Assembly: GCF_000820125.1 (NCBI RefSeq)
Contig: NZ_CDBY01000067.1
Location: 1 to 64,000 of the forward strand
Origin: Aeromonas simiae
GTDB lineage: Bacteria; Pseudomonadota; Gammaproteobacteria; Enterobacterales; Aeromonadaceae
Direction: 5' to 3'
Length of the DNA stretch: 64,000 nucleotides
The stretch's first letter is position 1, and each line of letters opens with the position of its first letter. Positions 58,723 to 64,000 of this stretch are shown here, in pieces. Under the pieces are notes generated by a model. That model worked only from the letters and a program-made list of their open reading frames with translations. It was not told where the DNA came from and searched no databases. Position numbers and translations under genes: made by a program.

Positions 58723-59586
58723 ATGAAACGCATTCTCTCTATCCAGTCCCACGTGGTATTCGGCTGTGCTGGCAACAGCGCCGCCGTCTTTCCGATGCGC
58801 CGCCTGGGGCTGGAGGTGTGGCCTGTCAACACGGTGCAGTTCTCTAACCACACGCAATATCGTCAGGGCTGGCGCGGCATGGCGATGCCGGCAGGCCACA
58901 TCAGCGAGTTGGTGGAGGGGATGGCCGGGATCGAGGTGCTGGGTCAGTGTGATGCGGTGCTCAGCGGTTACCTCGGCTCGGCGGCCCAGGGCGATGAGAT
59001 CCTCGCCGCCGTGAGGCGGATCAAGGCGGCCAATCCGGCTGCGCTCTACTTCTGCGATCCGGTCATGGGCCACCCGGAGAAGGGGTGCATCGTCGCCACC
59101 GGCGTGAGCGAGTTTCTGAGCGAGCAGGCACTGCCGGTGGCCGACATCGTGGCCCCCAATCTGCTGGAACTTGAGACCCTCACCGGGCGCCATATCGAGG
59201 ATCTGGCCGGGGTGCGCGGCGCCTGCGATCAGCTGCTCAGCCGCGGGGTGCAGATGGTGCTGGTCAAGCATCTGGGGCGGGCGGCGCAGCATCCGGAGCG
59301 TTTCGAGATGCTGCTGGCCTGCCGCGAGGGGTTTTTCCACATCGAGCGTCCGCTCTATGATTTTGCGTTGCAGCCGGTCGGGGTGGGGGATCTGCTCAGT
59401 GCCATGATGCTGGCCAACCTGTTGGTCGGTCATGATCCGGTGGCCGCCTTCGAGCGAACCAACGCCTCGGTCGATGCGGTGCTCAAGGCGACCTGGCAGG
59501 CAGGGGCGTATGAGCTGCAACTGGTGGCGGCGCAAGAGGCGCTGGCCGCACCTGTGGTGAGACACCGGGCGCAACGGCTCAACTAA
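58723..59586 (+). CDS. pdxY: Pyridoxal kinase PdxY
   Basis: A 287-residue ribokinase-fold enzyme that phosphorylates pyridoxal to [36 protein letters not shown] and [16 protein letters not shown] match E. coli PdxY (287 residues), and [11 protein letters not shown] carries the catalytic Asp and anion hole. It lies directly after the PLP enzyme gene cadA, although a terminator separates them, so a supply of cofactor during acid induction is plausible but inferred. Confidence 0.95.
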   Translation: MKRILSIQSHVVFGCAGNSAAVFPMRRLGLEVWPVNTVQFSNHTQYRQGWRGMAMPAGHISELVEGMAGIEVLGQCDAVLSGYLGSAAQGDEILAAVRRIKAANPAALYFCDPVMGHPEKGCIVATGVSEFLSEQALPVADIVAPNLLELETLTGRHIEDLAGVRGACDQLLSRGVQMVLVKHLGRAAQHPERFEMLLACREGFFHIERPLYDFALQPVGVGDLLSAMMLANLLVGHDPVAAFERTNASVDAVLKATWQAGAYELQLVAAQEALAAPVVRHRAQRLN

Positions 59587-59603
59587 TACAACCTGATAAC
59601 AAA

Positions 59604-59637
59604 AGCGGGGTGGCATGGGCCACCCCGCTGTCGTTTA
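59604..59637 (+). terminator. Intrinsic terminator after pdxY
   Basis: A perfect 11-bp stem AGCGGGGTGGC / GCCACCCCGCT with loop ATGG is followed by GTCGTTT. Confidence 0.8.
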
Positions 59638-60005
59638 CGGCATTGAAATCACATTTTGTTAACAAAAAGAGGGGTGGCACTCAAAATTAATCAAATATTG
59701 TTTATGTTTTGTAGCTAATGGCGATTTTTTGTGTGATCCCCACACGTCAAAAACAGACGGAAATCAAACTTTCGTTGAAAACTTCAAAAAACACTGTGAT
59801 TGATGGGGGCGTTTGACTAGAGTCGTCCTTGCACAGGGTGAGCGCGTTAACGACATGTTGAATGCGCAGGGGTACATCCTGGATTCCGGGTAGAGGCCGC
59901 CGGCACAGCGGCATTGTGGCAGACAGCACAAGGAAGGGCGTTATCGCAATCAGGATGCGAATGCAGCCCCCGGTCACACACAATAAATTTCGACAGGAAT
60001 GACAG
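59638..60005. other. Control region before sdaC
   Basis: About 370 bases, AT-rich in the first half. It contains an inverted repeat GTGTG-ATCCC-CACAC at 59731-59745, loosely like a CRP site but with five central bases instead of six. In E. coli sdaC is controlled by CRP and Lrp. No clear promoter was identified and no gene seen. Confidence 0.45.
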
Positions 60006-61304
60006 ATGTCTGACATGAATATTGCCGCCGAAGGCGTCGTAGCCCAGCAGGTCTCTCAGGCGAGCCGCTGGCAAAAGGTTGACCTGGTGTGGATGCTGGG
60101 TCTGTATGGCACCGCAATCGGAGCCGGTGTGCTGTTTCTGCCGATCAACGCCGGTGTCGGTGGGTTGTGGCCGCTGATGGCGATGCTGGTACTGGCGCTG
60201 CCGCTCACCTTCTTTGCCCACCGTGGGCTGACCCGTTTCGTGCTCTCCGGCTCGACCCGTGATGGCGACATCACCGAGGTGGTAGAAGAGCACTTCGGCA
60301 AGGCGGCCGGCAAGCTCATCACCCTGCTCTACTTCTTTGCCATCTACCCGATCCTGCTGATGTACTCGGTGGCCATCACCAACACGGTCGAGAGCCTGAT
60401 GGTGCACCAGCTTGGCATGACCCCGCCGCCGCGTGTCATCCTCTCCCTGGTGCTGATCCTCGGCCTGATGGCGATCGTTCGCCTCGGCGGTCAGTTCATC
60501 GTCAAGGTGATGAGCGTGCTGGTGTTCCCGTTCGTGCTGACCCTGATGGGGCTGGCGCTCTACCTGATCCCGCACTGGAACGGCGCCATCATCACCGAAG
60601 CCCCGGCCCTGTCCGATGCCTTCAGCGGTGACTTCGTGAAGACCCTGTGGCTGGCCATTCCGGTGATGGTGTTCTCCTTTAACCACTCCCCCATCATCTC
60701 CTCCTTCGCGGTGGACAATAAGGGTCGCTACGGCGAGCAGGCTGAGAAGAAGTGCAGCAGCATCCTGCTGGGCGCCCACGTCATGATGGTGCTGACCGTG
60801 ATGTTCTTCGTGTTCAGCTGCGTGCTGAGCCTCTCCCCGGCTGATCTGATGGCCGCCAAGGAGCAGAACATCTCCATCCTCTCCTACCTGGCTAACCACT
60901 TCGACAACCCGGTGATCGCCACCGTGGCACCGCTCATCGCCATGGTTGCCATCAGCAAGTCGTTCCTCGGCCACTACCTGGGAGCCCAGGAAGGGATGAA
61001 CGGTCTGATGGCCAAGGCGCTGCGCGAGAAGGGCAAGAGCGTCGACGTTAAGCAGCTCAACAAGGTGACCGCGGTCTTCATGATCCTGACCACCTGGATC
61101 ATCGCCACCATCAACCCGAGCATCCTCGGCATGATTGAAGATCTCGGCGGCCCGATCATCGCCATGCTGCTGTTCCTGATGCCGATGTACGCCATCGTCA
61201 AGGTACCGGCCATGCGCAAGTACGCCGGCAACCTGAGCAACGGTTTCGTTACCCTGATTGGCCTCATCGCCATGTCCGGTATCCTCTACAAGCTGCTGTT
61301 CTGA
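60006..61304 (+). CDS. sdaC: Serine/proton symporter SdaC
   Basis: A 432-residue HAAAP-family inner-membrane transporter. MLGLYGTAIGAGVLFLPINAGVGG, DITEVVEEHFG, MVFSFNHSPIISSF and SKSFLGHYLGAQEGMNG are almost identical to E. coli SdaC (429). Eleven membrane spans are expected. It imports L-serine, usually for deamination to pyruvate by serine dehydratase, whose gene is not in the window. The ATG follows CAGGAAT. It is monocistronic, closed by a terminator. Confidence 0.94.
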   Translation: MSDMNIAAEGVVAQQVSQASRWQKVDLVWMLGLYGTAIGAGVLFLPINAGVGGLWPLMAMLVLALPLTFFAHRGLTRFVLSGSTRDGDITEVVEEHFGKAAGKLITLLYFFAIYPILLMYSVAITNTVESLMVHQLGMTPPPRVILSLVLILGLMAIVRLGGQFIVKVMSVLVFPFVLTLMGLALYLIPHWNGAIITEAPALSDAFSGDFVKTLWLAIPVMVFSFNHSPIISSFAVDNKGRYGEQAEKKCSSILLGAHVMMVLTVMFFVFSCVLSLSPADLMAAKEQNISILSYLANHFDNPVIATVAPLIAMVAISKSFLGHYLGAQEGMNGLMAKALREKGKSVDVKQLNKVTAVFMILTTWIIATINPSILGMIEDLGGPIIAMLLFLMPMYAIVKVPAMRKYAGNLSNGFVTLIGLIAMSGILYKLLF

Positions 61305-61323
61305 TAAGCGTCAGGCCAGTGAT

Positions 61324-61352
61324 AAAAGCCGCCCTTCGGGGCGGCTTTTGCA
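61324..61352 (+). terminator. Intrinsic terminator after sdaC
   Basis: A perfect 11-bp stem AAAAGCCGCCC / GGGCGGCTTTT is capped by the stable TTCG tetraloop and ends in T residues. Confidence 0.9.
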
Positions 61353-61475
61353 TTGGTGCGCTGGCACGTTTCTCGCACTCCCTCCTGGCGCGAATCATCA
61401 GGCCTGATGAAGGTGCGTCAGACGGCAGTGGCCATGTGGCCGGAAAATGTGACTCTCATTGTGCGAGGACCCCCC

Positions 61476-62771
61476 ATGTTCAACTCCAAACTCAAGCAGG
61501 AGCTGGCCGGGCTTGGCCAGAGTCTGGCCCGGATCGAGGCGTTCGACCAAGCCTTGCGCCAGCATCTGGCGATGGCCGAGTTTAGCCCCGACGGGGTGTG
61601 TCTCGAAGCCAGCCCCCTGTTTTTGCAACTGGTGGGGTATGCCAGGCATGAGCTGGTGGCGCAGCCCCACACCCTGTTGTGTGACCCGGCGGATACCAAA
61701 ATGCAACGTTATCGTGATTTATGGATGCAATTGGCAAATGGCCGCCCCCAGCAGGGGATCTTCCGCCACCTCGGCAAAGGGGGGCGGGAGCTGTGGCTGG
61801 AGACGAACTATTTCCCGGTGCGCGAAGAGGCGCGGGTGGAGAAGATAGTGCTGGTCGCCTCTGAGGTGACGGCGATGTATACGCAGCTCATCACTCTCCA
61901 GTCGGTGTTTGCGGCGCTCGATCGCTCCATGGCCATCATCGAGTTTCAGCCCGATGGCCACATCATCACCGCCAACAACAACTTCCTCAACACCATGGGG
62001 TATCGGCTTGAAGAGATCGCCGGGCGCCATCACCGCCTCTTTTGCGACGAGCGTTTCTATCAGGAAAACCCGCACTTCTGGGCCGAGTTGGGCAGTGGGC
62101 AGTTCCAGTCCGGACGCTTCCTGCGCTTTGACAAACAGGGGCGTGAGATCTGGCTGGAGGCGACCTACAACGCGGTGCGTGACCCCGATGGCAGGGTGGT
62201 CAAGGTGGTGAAGTTTGCCTCTGACATCACCGAGCGGATCAAGCAGGCGCAGGCGGTGCAAGAGGTGGCCGGGGTGGCCCACGAGACCTCCATCGTCACC
62301 GAGCAGTCGGCCGGACGTGGCGCCGAGCTGCTGCTGGGGGCGGTGTCGACGTCCGGCAGCATCGTCAGCCAGATGGAGAGCGCCAGCACCCTGATGGCGC
62401 GGCTCAGCGAGCAGGCCAAGAGCATCGAGGCGATCGTCTCGACCATCAGCAGCATCGCCGATCAGACTAACTTGCTGGCGCTTAACGCCGCCATCGAGGC
62501 CGCCCGCGCCGGTGAGCAGGGGAGGGGATTTGCGGTGGTGGCGGACGAGGTGCGCCAGCTGGCCGCCCGAACCTCCTATTCCACCAGCGAGATAGCCGGC
62601 GTGGTGCAGCAGAATCAGGCGCTGACCAGCCAGGTGAACGACCAGATGCAGGCTGCCGCCCAGCGTGCCCGGCAGGGGCAGCAGCAGATTGGTGAGGTGG
62701 CCGAGGTGATGGAGGAGATCCGGCGCGGTGCCGAGCATGTTGCCGCCACCATCGCCGGGCTCTCCCGCTAA
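61476..62771 (+). CDS. Soluble PAS-PAS methyl-accepting chemotaxis protein, BdlA-like
   Basis: A 431-residue chemoreceptor without membrane segments. Two PAS domains (about residues 30-135 and 150-255) share the pattern [17 protein letters not shown] and [17 protein letters not shown]. The C-terminal signalling domain (about 260-431) contains the hairpin tip [20 protein letters not shown] and then [12 protein letters not shown]. Domain order and size match BdlA, the Pseudomonas aeruginosa protein that senses cues for biofilm dispersal, as well as Aer-like cytosolic receptors. The ATG at 61476 follows GAGGAC; an open frame starting at 61353 includes unlikely sequence. The stop lies 13 bases from the convergent mmsA-like gene. 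Confidence 0.88.
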   Translation: MFNSKLKQELAGLGQSLARIEAFDQALRQHLAMAEFSPDGVCLEASPLFLQLVGYARHELVAQPHTLLCDPADTKMQRYRDLWMQLANGRPQQGIFRHLGKGGRELWLETNYFPVREEARVEKIVLVASEVTAMYTQLITLQSVFAALDRSMAIIEFQPDGHIITANNNFLNTMGYRLEEIAGRHHRLFCDERFYQENPHFWAELGSGQFQSGRFLRFDKQGREIWLEATYNAVRDPDGRVVKVVKFASDITERIKQAQAVQEVAGVAHETSIVTEQSAGRGAELLLGAVSTSGSIVSQMESASTLMARLSEQAKSIEAIVSTISSIADQTNLLALNAAIEAARAGEQGRGFAVVADEVRQLAARTSYSTSEIAGVVQQNQALTSQVNDQMQAAAQRARQGQQQIGEVAEVMEEIRRGAEHVAATIAGLSR

Positions 62772-62784
62772 GGCTTCGGCTGGC

Positions 62785-63999
<1,215 letters not shown>

Positions 64000-64000
64000 G

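Noticed and set aside
59731-59745. GTGTG-ATCCC-CACAC as a CRP site for sdaC
   Set aside because: The spacer is five bases rather than six and the half-sites deviate from TGTGA/TCACA; kept only as an inverted repeat in the region description.

Overview
The window is a GC-rich gammaproteobacterial chromosome segment, most likely from Aeromonas or a close relative. The evidence is protein similarity recalled from E. coli and Vibrio families, a Vibrio-like cell-envelope gene order (frr-uppS-cdsA-dxr-rseP-bamA), a cadC-cadBA lysine decarboxylase locus, an aapJQMP transporter and a tandem glycine riboswitch before a Na+/alanine-type symporter. No rRNA, tRNA, phage, insertion sequence or CRISPR array was seen. 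The window is mostly core genome. I did not find a clearly new multi-gene system; the best leads are listed as findings.

Layout. 1-3.8 kb: end of an M48 peptidase, a GNAT acetyltransferase, nagK, cutC, fklB, a DUF2845 protein and a ytfK-like gene. 4.4-8.5 kb: the aapJQMP amino-acid ABC transporter. 8.6-10.7 kb: a Nudix hydrolase, a one-Cys-type peroxiredoxin and a Ca2+/Na+ antiporter. 10.7-13.9 kb: a fold-III ornithine/lysine-type decarboxylase, divergent from a riboswitch-controlled AGCS symporter. 14-20.3 kb: a lipoate-ligase-like gene broken by one in-frame TGA, a diguanylate cyclase, yciN, a MATE pump, an AraC regulator and NAD malic enzyme. 20.3-25 kb: lamB, malM and ptsG, each preceded by AT-rich control DNA or a terminator.

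25-52.8 kb is the conserved yaeH-dapD-glnD-map / rpsB-tsf-pyrH-frr-uppS-cdsA-dxr-rseP-bamA-skp-lpxD-fabZ-lpxA-lpxB-rnhB-dnaE-accA block. It makes translation factors, UMP, undecaprenyl phosphate, phospholipid precursors, isoprenoids, outer-membrane assembly factors, lipid A, the replicative polymerase and malonyl-CoA. A two-gene unit, mprF plus a VirJ/AcvB-type hydrolase (synthesis and presumed breakdown of lysyl-phosphatidylglycerol), sits between dapD and glnD.

52.9-59.6 kb is an acid-resistance module: cadC (membrane regulator), cadB (lysine/cadaverine antiporter), cadA (PLP lysine decarboxylase) and pdxY (pyridoxal kinase, which could supply the cofactor). 59.6-64 kb holds sdaC (serine/H+ symporter), a soluble two-PAS BdlA-like chemoreceptor and the C-terminal part of methylmalonate-semialdehyde dehydrogenase, cut by the window end.
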